Assembly (NCBI GenBank): GCA_036496265.1
Contig: DASXLL010000277.1
Span: 1-64,000 of the forward strand
Length of the DNA stretch: 64,000 nt
From: CAYLLN01 sp036496265
GTDB taxonomy: Bacteria > Planctomycetota > Planctomycetia > Pirellulales > Pirellulaceae
Direction: 5' to 3'
Part shown: positions 9,401-17,200 of the stretch, one piece after another
Position numbering within the stretch: the first letter of the stretch is position 1
Layout: every line of letters begins with the position of its first letter
The notes under the pieces: model-generated
Seen by the model: only the letters and a program-made list of their open reading frames with translations
Database searches by the model: none
Told to the model about the DNA's origin: nothing
Program-made: the position numbers and the translations under genes

Positions 9401-11236
9401 GTCAGCGATTGTGGCCGTCGAATCGAGCCATTTGGCCATCGCCGTCACGGTTTGAACCGATTGAAACGGCTGGCGAAAGCCCGCGCCGCGGCCGCCGTAT
9501 TGCGACAGGTCGCTACGCGTGAATTGATAGCCCCAGCGGAGCGTGCGCGTCGTCAAATCGACGGCGACTACTGCACCGGCGGATGTCGGACAGACCAAAA
9601 TTCCATCGGCCAGCGACGGCGATGCCCCGGCCAGCCGCCGACTGGGATCATTGGTAATTGAGAAATTCTCGATCGTCGCCAACGGCTGCTTCCATTCGAG
9701 GTTTCCGGTGCGGGAGTCGAGGCAGACGAGGCGAATTTCGCCGTTGAATTCAGCCAGAGCATAGATTTGGTCGCCAACGGGCAGCGGGGCGCCGAGAAAA
9801 AACGCCCCGGCAAGGGCCGGGATTTCGCCGAGCGTGCCGCCCGCGGTCCAGACCAAAGAGCCCTGTTTGGCCAGATCCAACGCAACTAGCAAGTTGTTCG
9901 GCCTGGTCACTGAGGGGTTTTGAAATGGCCTGCCGCCGCGGCCGATCGCCACCGCGGGAACGTTGACGCCATTCACCTGAGCGATGCCCAACTCATCGAT
10001 GACATATACCTGCCTACCGTCACTGATCACCTGGCCGAAAATGTTGTCATCCCAAATGCGTTGCTTTAGCTCCCCGTCGCGCGTGTTGGTTTGAGCCGGA
10101 TTGCGATTCTGGAATTGCGACTCGCGGGCCGTTTGAGCGTTCGGCGAGTCGTCAAATGCCGGATAAATCCATTCGCGTTTCCCTTCCTTCGTCAGGTTGA
10201 TCCCGATGAGCTTATTGCTTTCAGGCTGGCGAACCACGGCATAGTTCTGAACGACAATCGGCTGCAACGCACAGACCAGCGGCTCATCGCGGTCGCGAAT
10301 CGCCCGATATTGCTGAGCGACGCGGGCCAGGTCCGTCGGGTTATTGAGCGTGGGCAGCATCCAGTTGTAGTTCAGCAGTGGAGTTCCGCCGCTGGACTGG
10401 GCGTTACGTTTTTCGTCGCCGCGATACAGCACCCACTGCGTCGCCGCGGTGGAAAGGGGCGATCGCGATGCACCAACGATGTCTTGCAGCCAATCCAGCG
10501 CGGCCGAATCGCGATCGAACAGCCGCGCCTCGCGCTCGACCAACCGAACTTTGGCGTTCGGCAAACGCGATTTCAGCGCGACGAGCGTTTGTTTCGCCTG
10601 CTCCGGCTGATTGGCGTGCAACCAGCACGCGGCGAGCATCACGGATAGTTCCGGATCGTACTGAGCGAGCGCCGTTGGCACATCGGCAACGCGCTTCAGC
10701 GTCAGCGCCGCCGCGAGCGGCCGGCCTTGATCGAGCTGATAGCGGCCCAGAATAAGCGTCGCTTCGTAGCCGGCCTTCGTTTGAAAATAGCGCCGCGAAA
10801 CTTCCGTAAGTTGCGTGAGGTCGCCGGCGGCGAGTGCCGATTCGAGCGCCGCTTTAGCGTCCGCCCCGTATTGCAACTCGTACATCTTGCGGCCTTTGAC
10901 TGGCATCGCACCGAGCAGCGCCAGCGCTTCCGTCTTGAGGCTCACCTGTGCGTCTGCACTACCAGGAACGCCCAGAAAAAAGTCATCGCTCCCGGTGCTA
11001 TTGAGCACTTCTCCAATTTCGGCCACGGCATCGCTGTACCGCTGCTCATCGACGGCCGCCTGTGCCCGGTTCAGTCGCTGCCGCAACTCGCGAGGGGCCA
11101 GCGGAAAAATGTTGTTGAAATCGGCAGAGCCACCCTGGCCGAAAATCTGCGCGAATGCCGCCGAATCGGCCGCGATTACGAGTAAAAGGACAGAAATCCA
11201 TTTCCAGCCGGTCGAGAGCAGCCAGGGGCGCGTCAT
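6464..11236 (-). CDS. Giant exported PQQ-like beta-propeller / TPR protein
   Basis: 1,590 residues from an ATG at 11236 preceded by AAGGA; the frame runs further upstream but without a ribosome-binding site. The signal peptide is MTRPWLLSTGWKWISVLLLV up to about residue 30 (ending AAFAQ). Next come TPR-like helices (about 40-200), then a first PQQ-type propeller around 300-680 with repeating units such as LDSRTGNLEWKQP, LLSGKARW and DLADGKPAW. A second TPR segment (about 700-950) and a second propeller (about 1060-1560, e.g. DSLTGQTLWE, DGGTGKLQWQ, DRRTGRKVYEK) follow. The C-terminus is proline/alanine-rich. Propellers of this BamB/PQQ type usually serve protein interaction rather than dehydrogenase catalysis. 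Large exported versions are common in planctomycetes. Function unknown; periplasmic or surface location inferred. Confidence 0.85.
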   Translation of the reverse strand: MTRPWLLSTGWKWISVLLLVIAADSAAFAQIFGQGGSADFNNIFPLAPRELRQRLNRAQAAVDEQRYSDAVAEIGEVLNSTGSDDFFLGVPGSADAQVSLKTEALALLGAMPVKGRKMYELQYGADAKAALESALAAGDLTQLTEVSRRYFQTKAGYEATLILGRYQLDQGRPLAAALTLKRVADVPTALAQYDPELSVMLAACWLHANQPEQAKQTLVALKSRLPNAKVRLVEREARLFDRDSAALDWLQDIVGASRSPLSTAATQWVLYRGDEKRNAQSSGGTPLLNYNWMLPTLNNPTDLARVAQQYRAIRDRDEPLVCALQPIVVQNYAVVRQPESNKLIGINLTKEGKREWIYPAFDDSPNAQTARESQFQNRNPAQTNTRDGELKQRIWDDNIFGQVISDGRQVYVIDELGIAQVNGVNVPAVAIGRGGRPFQNPSVTRPNNLLVALDLAKQGSLVWTAGGTLGEIPALAGAFFLGAPLPVGDQIYALAEFNGEIRLVCLDSRTGNLEWKQPLATIENFSITNDPSRRLAGASPSLADGILVCPTSAGAVVAVDLTTRTLRWGYQFTRSDLSQYGGRGAGFRQPFQSVQTVTAMAKWLDSTATIADGNVVLTPPESQQLHCLDLLSGKARWSPIPRDEMLFVACIHKGKIILVGRNRLKAINLADGKPAWKNDLKLDSEVTVGRGYYSESSYYLPTSGQQICKIDLDSGAIVSRAQTEIELGNLVCYQDQLISLSPQSVASFVLYSERLEKQLEQRLAANPEDIDALSIKAQVLLQADQADESLSLLRRAAALAPERTTVRALLVKVMMVLMRKDFAAHVGLTDELDKLVTDPAQRREVLRWRVQGLTEQKRLDDAFAALLELADQELAAASAGTSSQTLQQIDRERSVRLDRWLQGQLRTILDKADSETKEKIACELKTRFDRASASGGVHALRMFLNLFGFHEIADSARLVLVERLIAADALLEAEVIAGELLDNGDNAVSGSARAMLAALYEKAKRPELAAVVYQKLGRDFAKVTVRGNKTGGELAREAAQKPELIAYFATWPSGEVEVKESDSVPMNQRNSYPVQVTHYYGAAPRGLKVIYDPGRNDLSIRSESGQVLGNAPLGNSLRRTNASFGPGPLLTAKLNGHLAVLNLGGDVMAIDGLRSDRGNEALLWRQDSGEEPNAGMISSRSGVSNRNPLVGPQNMTIDSGGRQNFSTGPVNGGGVCYQRGRQIVCVDSLTGQTLWERASTPQAEIPQQAQLFGDEELLFVADGRPDSKAEEALVLSVTDGQLLGRRKIDLADRRWATHGRRVLAVDAKNDSRNPSVTVRLYDVWDSQKQLWSKQVSNGSRGFLIDGEELALLEASGNFSVVSLATGQVRFAVPLEAEPDLTWIQVVRSRGQYLLLVSQDRGQISAGGLMPLQIAQGLQQRGMHGRIYTFDGGTGKLQWQTPAFVSHHYLPPEQPTESPLFFFVANRQSNNKRTTNLLVLDRRTGRKVYEKELNGQAMSCDIAADLTKQTTTLALFGDTNRSLTFQATDKPLAPEPPAQTGDVASRTNNRPAGVAEINLADAIEAFRGTPRVLQGNPVPPFPPAPAAAPKP

Positions 11237-11460
11237 GCCGCCATCCTTCCCCGAAAAAAGAGCCAGCCGCGGAGCGTTTTTGCGGCGATAAAATGCACGT
11301 AACTCATTGTGTAAGAATATCTTATAAAACGCGCCCTCGCGGGGCAACTAAAGTCGCGGCAGGCGTGAACCAGGCGCCGGCCGCTGCAGATAAGACGACG
11401 ATTTCCTGGAAAAAGTGGGCCGAATTGCAAAATTTCCAGCGTTTTTTGGGCAAGTCCCAG

Positions 11461-11488
11461 TTGCATTTTCGCGGTGAATGCTTCTAAT
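11461..11488 (+). promoter_or_regulatory. Putative sigma-70 promoter of the HU gene
   Basis: TTGCAT at 11461-11466 and TCTAAT at 11483-11488 are separated by 16 bases, 82 bases before the HU start. The surrounding 11237-11569 gap is AT-richer than its neighbours and contains no other gene. The ribosome-binding site of HU (AAGGAGGGG, 11553 onward) lies downstream as expected. This is a motif match only. Confidence 0.35.
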
Positions 11489-11569
11489 TTGCCGCCAATC
11501 CGCGTGTTTTGGCGGATGGCGTACAAATCACTATTTCCCTGAAAACCTCGCAAGGAGGGGTGGCAAACG

Positions 11570-11905
11570 ATGGCGAAAACAGCAGCAGCGAAACCCAAGG
11601 TCAAGGCGCCCAGCAAGTCGGAAGTGCTCAACAATCTCGCGGCGGCATCGAACCTGTCGCGGAAAGAGATCAGCGCAGTGCTGGAAGCTCTGACGGCCGA
11701 CATCAGCAAGAGTTTGGGCAAGAAGGGCAACGGCGTCTATCAGATTCCGGGCCTGTGCAAAATCATCCGCAAGCAGAATCCGGCCCGTCCGGCTCGCGAG
11801 GGCACCGACCCGCGGACCGGCGAGAAGGTCATGTTCAAGCCCAAGCCGGCCAGCACGACCGTCAAGGTCCGGGCCCTGAAAAGCCTGAAGGACATGGTGA
11901 AGTAA
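11570..11905 (+). CDS. HU/IHF family DNA-binding protein with basic N-terminal leader
   Basis: 111 residues. A leader rich in alanine, lysine and proline (MAKTAAAKPKVKAPSKSEV) precedes a normal HU core: LNNLAAASNLSRKEISAVLEAL (dimer helices), then the GVYQIPGLCKI strand, and the DNA-binding arm region ending PRTGEKVMFKPKPASTTVKVR. The arm keeps a proline-containing tip, PARPAREGTDPRTGE. HU bends DNA and compacts the nucleoid. Lysine/alanine-rich extensions are a known variant in several phyla and may add sequence-independent DNA contacts. A very strong AAGGAGGGG ribosome-binding site, its own promoter and a good intrinsic terminator at 12030-12062 indicate a highly expressed single-gene unit. 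Confidence 0.93.
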   Translation: MAKTAAAKPKVKAPSKSEVLNNLAAASNLSRKEISAVLEALTADISKSLGKKGNGVYQIPGLCKIIRKQNPARPAREGTDPRTGEKVMFKPKPASTTVKVRALKSLKDMVK

Positions 11906-11906
11906 T

Positions 11907-11938
11907 CTGTAGGGAACGCCCTCCGTGGCGTTTCGCGG
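11907..11938. repeat. Hairpin repeat family A, copy 1
   Basis: Core TGTAGGGAACGCC followed by a short spacer and GGCGTT[T/C]CGCGG, an imperfect inverted repeat. It begins two bases after the HU stop codon. Near-identical copies lie at 17955-17986 (inside a gene) and, inverted, at 46834-46863. Copies 1 and 2 differ at two positions. Confidence 0.85.
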
Positions 11939-12029
11939 ATCGACGTCCGGTTCACGGCACTGGCACAGAGTGGACCTACAGCGCTTCCGGATTTGCCGAA
12001 CTGGAAATCGATAACTATCATTGAACTTG

Positions 12030-12062
12030 GCGGGCGAATCCCTTCGATTCGCCCGCTTTTTT
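12030..12062 (+). terminator. Rho-independent terminator after HU
   Basis: A perfect 11-bp stem GCGGGCGAATC / GATTCGCCCGC (12030-12040 and 12046-12056) with a five-base loop is followed by TTTTTT. It ends HU transcription. Because the frame of the downstream nucleotidyltransferase extends back into this hairpin, it also argues for the later ATG at 12111 as that gene's start. Confidence 0.9.
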
Positions 12063-12110
12063 CACAAAAACGCCCGCGTGCCGCCTGTTTGGGCTATTTG
12101 GCGGCCAGCG

Positions 12111-13217
12111 ATGCAACACAGCAAGCTCCGGCGGCAAATCGCTTGGGAAGCCGCCCGAATGATGTACTCCCGCGAGGAGGCGGAGTATTACCGCGCGAAG
12201 CAAAAGGCCGCGCACCGCATCTGCCAAGGCTGGGTCAAGCCGGCCGATCTGCCGAGCAACGCCGAGATTCGCGACGAGATTCAGGCCTTCGCCCGCCTGC
12301 ACGAAGGCAGCGAGCGGACGGCCCACCTCCGCGAAATGCGGATTGAGGCCCTCCGCCTGATGCGGCTGCTCGGTCCCTTTCGCCCGCGTCTGATTGGCAG
12401 CGTCATGACCGGCCACGTCCGCGCTGGCAGCGATATCGACCTGCACTTGTTCTGCGATCGCATCGACGCCATCACTGATGTTCTCGACGAACAGGGAGTG
12501 GTCTATGACGTCGAGCGCAAGCGCGTCCGCAAGCACGACGAAGAGCGCGTCTTCACGCACATTCACGTGCAGGACCGCTTTCCATTCGAGCTGACGGTCT
12601 ATCCGGCTGACAAGGCGCACTACGTTTTCAAAAGCTCGATCACTGGCAAGGCGATCGAGCGAGCCAGTGTCAGCGAGCTGGAGACGTTGCTCTCCCGCGA
12701 ATATCCGGAGATGAATTTGGACGCGGCCATCGCCGACGCCGCCGCGCAGGTCGATCGGTTTCAGGTCTATCAGAGCCTGCTCCTGCCGCTGGAAAACGTC
12801 AAGCAAAACCTCAAATATCATCCGGAAGGCGACGCGCTCTATCACAGTTTGCAAGTCTTCGACCTCGCCCGTGACCAGCTCGCCTACGACGAAGAATTTT
12901 TGCTCGCGGCGCTCTTGCACGACGTCGGCAAGGCCATCGATCCGCAGGATCACGTCGCGGCCGGCCTCGAAGCCCTCGACGGCTTCATCACCGACCGGAC
13001 GAACTGGTTTATCGAGCACCACATGGAAGCCCAACAGGATCTGGACGGCACGCTCGGCGCGCGAGCCCGCCGGAGGCTGAAAGAATCGCCCGATTACGAA
13101 GAGCTATTGACCCTCGCCCGCTGCGACCGCAACGGCCGGCAAATCGGCGCCCAAACGCCGGAGCTCGACGAGGCCCTCGATTACCTGCGTGAGATTTCAC
13201 AGATGTGTGACGGCTAA
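12111..13217 (+). CDS. Nucleotidyltransferase-HD domain protein
   Basis: 368 residues from the ATG at 12111; the longer frame begins inside the HU terminator. Residues 94-112 carry the polymerase-beta-type nucleotidyltransferase signature GSVMTGHVRAGSDIDLHLF (GS...GSDIDL), with further acidic residues expected in the following strand. The C-terminal half is an HD phosphohydrolase-like domain with the pair in LLAALLHDVGKA at about 267 and later metal-site candidates such as EHHMEA. The combination recalls CCA-adding enzymes and GlnD-like signalling enzymes, but the length and lack of their other motifs fit neither. A nucleotide-transfer/hydrolase role on RNA or a small molecule is inferred. 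It is separated from the next gene by a large inverted repeat. Confidence 0.8.
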   Translation: MQHSKLRRQIAWEAARMMYSREEAEYYRAKQKAAHRICQGWVKPADLPSNAEIRDEIQAFARLHEGSERTAHLREMRIEALRLMRLLGPFRPRLIGSVMTGHVRAGSDIDLHLFCDRIDAITDVLDEQGVVYDVERKRVRKHDEERVFTHIHVQDRFPFELTVYPADKAHYVFKSSITGKAIERASVSELETLLSREYPEMNLDAAIADAAAQVDRFQVYQSLLLPLENVKQNLKYHPEGDALYHSLQVFDLARDQLAYDEEFLLAALLHDVGKAIDPQDHVAAGLEALDGFITDRTNWFIEHHMEAQQDLDGTLGARARRRLKESPDYEELLTLARCDRNGRQIGAQTPELDEALDYLREISQMCDG

Positions 13218-13236
13218 GACAGTACTGCGCCAGGAC

Positions 13237-13306
13237 GGGGTCGGGAGTCGATTGCGGTCACCGCGATCCAACTGGATAATCATTGCCGCAATCGACTCCC
13301 GACCCC
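13237..13306. repeat. Large perfect inverted repeat
   Basis: Two perfectly complementary 21-base arms (13237-13257, beginning GGGGTCGGGAGTCG, and 13286-13306, ending CTCCCGACCCC) surround a 28-base loop. No T-run follows, so it is not a classical intrinsic terminator. It sits between the nucleotidyltransferase stop and the aminotransferase start, which are transcribed in the same direction. Confidence 0.95.
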
Positions 13307-13356
13307 CTCGCGCCGCGCGTCCTGCAGCGGAGACGCCTGCTCGGCTGAGATTACGC

Positions 13357-14256
13357 ATGCTCCAGCAATTCAGCGAACAGAACCGCGACCTGATCGCCAA
13401 CATCAACGGTCGCCTTCTTCATCGCAATGAAGCCGGTATCAGCCCGTTCGATTCCGTTGTGCAAGGCGGCGACGCGGTCTGGGAGGGCTTGCGCCTCTAT
13501 GACGGCCGCATCTTCCGCCTGACCGAGCACCTCGATCGCCTCAAAGGTTCCGCGCTGGCCCTTGCCTTCGCGAAAATTCCATCGCACGACGAAATCAAAG
13601 AGCAAATCCGCCGAACGCTCGCCGCCAACCACATGACCGACGGCGTTCACATCCGCCTGACCCTCACGCGCGGCGTCAAAATCACCAGCGGCATGGACCC
13701 GCGTCTGAATCAAGCCGGCCCCACGCTCATCGTCCTCGCCGAACACAAGCCACCCGTCTATGACAAAGCCGGCCTCTCGCTGATCACGAGCAGCGTCCGC
13801 CGCTTCCCGCCCGACTGCCTCGATCCCAAAATCCACCACAACAATCTGATCCAGTCGATTCTCGCCAAAATCGAAGCCAACGTCGCCGGGGCCGACGATG
13901 CGCTCATGCTGGACACCCGCGGCTTTGTCGCCGAAACCAACGCCACCCACATCTTCATTGTTCACCGCGGCGAAGTGCTCACTCCCCGCACCGTCGCCTG
14001 CCCCGAAGGCATCACCCGCGCCGTCGTCCTCGAAATCTGCCGCGCCCAAACCATTCCCCACGCCGAGCGCGATCTCTCCCTGACCGAAATCTATCGCGCC
14101 GACGAAATGTTCTGCACCGGCACCATGGGCGAGCTCGCCGCCGTCACCAAGATTGATGGCCGCACCATCGGCCCCGGCCGCTCCGGCCCCCTGACCCAGC
14201 GGCTCAGCGAGCTCTTCGCCGAGCGAACCAAAAACGAAGGCGAGCAAATCCTGTAG
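13357..14256 (+). CDS. Class IV aminotransferase (branched-chain or D-amino-acid type)
   Basis: 299 residues from the ATG at 13357 (MLQQFSEQNRDL). Upstream in-frame sequence crosses the 21-bp inverted repeat and is not expected to be translated. Fold-type IV landmarks are clear: AVWEGLRLYDG near residue 46, the catalytic lysine in DPKIHHNNL at about 158, the PLP-binding glutamate segment GFVAETNATHIFIV, and FCTGTMGELAAVTKIDGR near the C-terminus. The pattern is closest to IlvE-type branched-chain aminotransferases, which make Val, Leu and Ile from the 2-oxo acids. D-alanine or aminodeoxychorismate-lyase relatives cannot be fully excluded. ilvD lies 16 kb downstream. The TAG stop belongs to a hairpin repeat (14254-14274). 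Confidence 0.9.
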   Translation: MLQQFSEQNRDLIANINGRLLHRNEAGISPFDSVVQGGDAVWEGLRLYDGRIFRLTEHLDRLKGSALALAFAKIPSHDEIKEQIRRTLAANHMTDGVHIRLTLTRGVKITSGMDPRLNQAGPTLIVLAEHKPPVYDKAGLSLITSSVRRFPPDCLDPKIHHNNLIQSILAKIEANVAGADDALMLDTRGFVAETNATHIFIVHRGEVLTPRTVACPEGITRAVVLEICRAQTIPHAERDLSLTEIYRADEMFCTGTMGELAAVTKIDGRTIGPGRSGPLTQRLSELFAERTKNEGEQIL

Positions 14257-14274
14257 GGTGGGCTGTGCCCACCA
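14254..14274. repeat. Hairpin repeat family B, copy 1
   Basis: TAGGGTGGGC-TGT-GCCCACCA forms a small hairpin. Its first three bases are the stop codon of the aminotransferase. Copies at 54955-54975 and 61928-61948 also provide the TAG stop of the preceding frame. Confidence 0.9.
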
Positions 14275-14281
14275 TTTTGCC

Positions 14282-17200
14282 CTACCGCGTCTCCACCGTC
14301 ACCGCCATCACCACCGGCGCACTCCGATCATCGCCTTTGACCAATTCGATTTTGGAAAGCGGCTGATCACGATTGACGGGAACCGACAAATACCGCACCT
14401 GCTTCCCGCGCAAATCGAATGCAAACTTCGACTGCGGCACGTCAATCCGCCGAATGTAGTCGGCGAAATGCTCGCCGTTGGTGAGCTTGTGATTTTCCGT
14501 CTGCCCGTCGGCATACGTGAGCCGCACGATCATGCTCGTCGAGCCATGTTGCCCGCCGGGAAATCCCCAGCCGGAGATGCCGGAGAGCAGGTGAATCGCT
14601 TTGGCAGGGAAACTGCACGTAAGCGACACCGACCGCGGCATCGACGGCGGAATTTTGCCTTGTGGACCATACAGCAAGACGACGTTGTTTGTTTTGCCAT
14701 CCTGCGGATCGACCAGCACAAACGGCACGCCCTCAACCGTCTTTGGTCCCCAGTCCGGGAACACAATTCGCTCGCTCATCGACGTTTCGTCATGAAACAT
14801 GCCCTTCACGCTCGTCACCGTCGCCACTTTATCTAGCGGAATCGGCACATACTTGCCCCGCTGCGTCAGGAACTCCAGTAAATCGGTGATATCTTGCGGC
14901 TTGACCTGCTTTTCAAATCCCTCCGGCATCAGCGACTTGGGCGACGCCTGCAGATTCTCGATGTCCTCGCGAAGCACGACATGCTTCTTCGCCTCGGTGT
15001 CGATCAGTTCAATCGCCGTCTTCGTTTCGGAAGCCAAGAGACCATTGATCGTCTGCCCGTCGGCCGTGAGGACTGAGAACACGCGATAGTTGCCTTCCAC
15101 CGAACGGCTCGGATCGATCAAATGCACCAGCAACTCATGCTTCGGATGCACCGCCATGCCGGTGAGGTCCGGTCCAATCTTCGTGCCTTCGCCGGAGTGC
15201 ATGTGACACTTCGCGCACTGATTTTTGAACACGAGCTTACCGGCCGCCGGATCACCCTTCTGTTGCACGAGCGGCAGCAGCTCATCCAGCACCTTTTGCC
15301 GATCCGGGTTCGGCAAGCTGCCGCCGGCTTCTAATAGCCGCCGGGCGCGGTTGGCAATCTGACGATCCGGATGACTCGCCAGCGCCTGCTTCTGATCGAG
15401 CGACAAATCGGCCAGCTGCAACTTGCCATCTTGAATCGCAGTCAGCAGCGAATTCGTCCAATCATGCCGGCTGAGAAGTACTGGCAGTGCCGCCTGCCGC
15501 ACCGCCGGCGTTAGTTTCGGCAATCGATCGCTGAGGGCGTTCCCAACGGCTGGCGTTTCGCTTTTTCCAATCGCTACTACCAGGCCGCGAGCCAATTCTG
15601 GCGAACTCCGGGGCGTGATCAGATCAAGTACTTTCGCCGCTGAAGTATCGGCCTTTTGCAGCTCGACAAATTGGCTGGCCGCGGCGAGGCGATCGGAATC
15701 AGATTGATCCGCTTTACTCGCCGTTTCCAAAAACGCCGCCGCCATCTTGGCGACTTGCTGTCCGAGCTGCTGGCTGCCCCACCGCGTCGCCAGCGTCGCG
15801 ACCTGCGCCTTCGCGGCTGGCGGCAGCTTGTCGAACAGCTTACTCAGCGATTGTTCCAGCTCCGCATCTAGCGCGATTTTACGTTCTCGCGGCCAGCCGC
15901 GGACCAATCCCCGCAGAATTGCCGACGCCACTTCCGGTTGTGCCTGCATCAAAGCCGCAACCAGCGGCCGCGGTTCCGCATTTTCGCCACGAGCGACATG
16001 CTCGGCAACAACGGCGATGCGATCAGCAATGGTTGGCGCGGCGAGAGTTGGTTTTGTCGAGGCGGCAATACTGCTGATGAAAAGGTCCCCTTGGACGGCT
16101 GCCGCCACGGTGAGCGCGTCGAGCAAAATGGGATCAGCCGCCGTGGCCGCTTCCCCCAGCGCCGTCACGATTACTTCGGTCGAGCGGCTGTTCGGCCTTT
16201 GCCGGGCGAGGGCGAGGATTGCCTGCAGACGCACTTGAGCATCGGGGTCGGAAAGTACGCCGCTGTCCAGCAAGGTAGCTAGAGAGTCTGAACCGTATTC
16301 CAAGAGCTGCGCGGCGATTCGGCGAACGCCGGCAGATGGATGCCGCAGTGCAGCAAGAGGAACTGCTGCATTCTGCTCGTTTGTAGGGTCGAGGCCTTTT
16401 AGAGTGCAGAGGGCATGAATCGCGGTCGTGTTTAGTCCAATAGAATCGACTTGTTGGCTATTGATCAGTTGGACCAGCGCGGGAGTGATGCTTTTGTCGC
16501 CGCGTTCAACGAGCAGCCGTTGAGCGAGAAGCCGCTGCTGCATATTGGTGCTTTTGAGCAGCTCGACAAGTTGTGCGGTGGGTGTTTTGTGGGTTGTAGC
16601 TGCGTCAGCTTGTTTGCTTGGCAGGCTGGAACCCTGCCCCACGTATGAAAGCCGATAGATGCGGCCGTGTTTTTTATCCCGCAGCGGCGTTTCGTAGGCC
16701 TGCCCTTTGCCCGTCTGAAAACCCGCCGGCGTCGGATTGTGCTGTACGATGTAGTTGTACCAATCGATGAACCACACGTTGCCGTCCGGCCCCACCTCGG
16801 CCTGAATCGGTGCCGACCATTCATCATCGCTCGCCACCAGGTTCCACGAATTCTTCGACTTGAATCCCGATCCGTTTTGCCGCAGCACAAACGTCGCGAT
16901 GAGATGTCCCGTCGGCTCCGTAACAAACGCCGTCCGATTCCAATACTCCTTCGGATAATTGCGAGCGGTGTAGAGCGCATGCCCTGCGGCCGCCGTGAAC
17001 CCGCCGTGCCAATCGACCTGTCGCACATTCTCAGTGACCGGATAAAAGCGATTGCTGTCCGCAATGCCATTCAGAACCGTGCTACTCCAACCCCGGACCG
17101 CTTCGTAGTACCGATTGGGAATCGGCATGTGCTCGCTCGGATTCCCGTTAGCCGTAGAACCAAAAATGATTCCTTCCTCGCTGATTCCCAAGCCCCAGGT

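Noticed and set aside
12021..12110. Upstream extension of the nucleotidyltransferase/HD gene
   Set aside because: The extension begins inside a perfect intrinsic terminator with T-run. The ATG at 12111 is a better start.
13189..13356. Upstream extension of the aminotransferase
   Set aside because: It would overlap the end of the previous gene and translate both arms of the 21-bp inverted repeat.
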